Source: Pseudobdellovibrio sp.
Lineage (GTDB): Bacteria > Bdellovibrionota > Bdellovibrionia > Bdellovibrionales > Bdellovibrionaceae
NCBI GenBank assembly: GCA_025449725.1
Contig: JANWIU010000073.1
Span: 1-5,028 of the forward strand
DNA: 5,028 nt
Reading direction: 5' to 3'
This document shows, in pieces, positions 4,379 to 5,028 of the stretch (within the stretch, counting starts at the first letter, position 1; every line of letters starts with the position of its first letter). Under the pieces are notes generated by a model. It searched no databases. It was not told the DNA's origin and worked only from the letters and a program-made list of their open reading frames with translations. The translations under genes were made by a program, and so were the position numbers.

Positions 4379-5028
4379 TTAGTTGTATTCACACATCACA
4401 GATTCTTGATCTACCGATGCGAGCCGAGTTCTATCGTTAAAAGCCGCTAAGTGCGTCGCCATAACTGTGGAACTGCCTTCACGGTGCTTAAGCCCTAAAA
4501 AATGACCTAATTCATGAAGGAGCAAGGCTTCAAAAGAATAACCCGCGCGCTCAGTCTTTCCTAACCGTTTAAGGGCGTAGGAACCGATTAACACTTGAGT
4601 ATCTTGATCGTAAAAACTGAAGTCAGAACCGTTTATGCGAATATCCGCTTCTTGAATTTGATCACCAGCCCAGTAGACCGATGTTCGACCTTGCTCAGAC
4701 GATCTATCTGACTCCCATTCGGATAAAAAGTAAATACCATTTTTATTATCCCTGGACGGCGACCCAGATAACTGTGAAGAATCTTCAGAGATTTCAAATA
4801 GCTTGTGACCGACTTGCCGCTCCCAAGTTTCAAACGATCTATAAAGAGCGGGTCGTAATTCAGCAGGCACCGATTCATGTATATAGATTTTAACCGGATC
4901 CTTAGATTTCCACGTAATACGTTGTCCGTAGATATTTTGAACGAATCCACAGTCTTTTTGAGGTGTTGGTGAACAGGCGCCTAAAAATAAAGCCACCACA
5001 GATACCATTAATATAAGAATGCGCAGTC
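4379..5028 (-). CDS. Matrixin-like zinc metalloprotease lipoprotein (5' end probably outside window)
   Basis: Zinc-dependent endopeptidase of the metzincin clan, probably anchored in the envelope. Numbered from the ATG at 5006-5008, the 209-aa protein has FLGAC at 8-12, a good lipobox with C12 lipidated; a linker; WKSKDPVKIYIHE (33-45) as the first strand; EADIRIN (120-126) as the edge strand; HELGHFLGLKH at 165-175 with zinc ligands H165, H169, H175 and catalytic E166; and VMAT at 182-185 as the Met-turn (M183). This order is typical of matrixin (M10A-like) proteases. There is no obvious cysteine-switch propeptide. The ATG at 5008 lacks a Shine-Dalgarno sequence and gives a signal peptide without a basic residue. 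The frame stays open to the window edge and reads LRILIL before that Met, supplying the missing Arg, so the true start is probably upstream. C206 and C20 could pair. First visible gene of the minus-strand cluster. Confidence 0.9.
   Translation of the reverse strand, partial: LRILILMVSVVALFLGACSPTPQKDCGFVQNIYGQRITWKSKDPVKIYIHESVPAELRPALYRSFETWERQVGHKLFEISEDSSQLSGSPSRDNKNGIYFLSEWESDRSSEQGRTSVYWAGDQIQEADIRINGSDFSFYDQDTQVLIGSYALKRLGKTERAGYSFEALLLHELGHFLGLKHREGSSTVMATHLAAFNDRTRLASVDQESVMCEYN

Noticed and set aside
4354..4392. GTG start at 4392 for the small coiled-coil gene
   Set aside because: It has no Shine-Dalgarno sequence and overlaps the upstream gene; ATG at 4353 has GAGGA four bases upstream.
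4633..4950. Open frames of 105 aa (-) and 70 aa (+) inside the metalloprotease gene
   Set aside because: Both are out of frame with or antisense to a protein with intact lipobox, zinc motif and Met-turn.

Overview
The window reads as chromosomal sequence from a predatory-type bacterium of the Bdellovibrio lineage (Bdellovibrionota). This rests on inference: several small genus-restricted-looking exported proteins, a coiled-coil protein with an Hsp20-like tail, surface lipoproteins with hydrolase folds, dense packing, and heavy use of GTG and TTG starts. No rRNA, tRNA, CRISPR array, insertion sequence or phage structural gene is visible. By eye the base composition is moderate (about mid-40s % GC), with no obvious foreign island.

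Layout: (1) Positions 1-609 (+) hold the C-terminal part of a protein I cannot name. It is followed by a compact stem-loop at 612-637 that lies between two convergent genes. (2) Positions 646-1587 (-) encode a 313-aa protein with a very basic N-terminus and two diverged copies of a domain that resembles the PBECR2 nuclease-like fold. (3) A divergent spacer (1588-1734) carries a perfect 7-5-7 inverted repeat and separates it from a small acidic helical protein (1735-2064, +). (4) Positions 2127-2471 (+) encode a small secreted protein with a clear signal peptide; a hairpin there covers the Shine-Dalgarno sequence and start codon. (5) Positions 2518-3258 (+) encode a coiled-coil/Hsp20-like protein. 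Its start has no Shine-Dalgarno sequence and sits about 7 nt after an extended -10 element, which predicts a leaderless mRNA. The gene also has a run of ten A at the junction of its two domains. (6) On the minus strand, 5028 down to 3255 is a tight three-gene cluster: a matrixin-like zinc-protease lipoprotein (start probably beyond the window), a small coiled-coil protein, and a lipoprotein of the Tiki/ChaN/EreA-like fold. The last gene shares four bases with the convergent Hsp20-like gene.

How the genes might work together: the minus-strand cluster is the most coherent unit. Two envelope-anchored proteins with probable hydrolytic folds flank a small cytosolic protein, in one likely transcript, with the last gene probably translated by coupling. 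The divergent pair around 1588-1734 could share a regulator. I see no proof of a complete new defence or toxin system. The duplicated PBECR2-like protein, the leaderless gene and the two-lipoprotein operon are the points most worth a second look.
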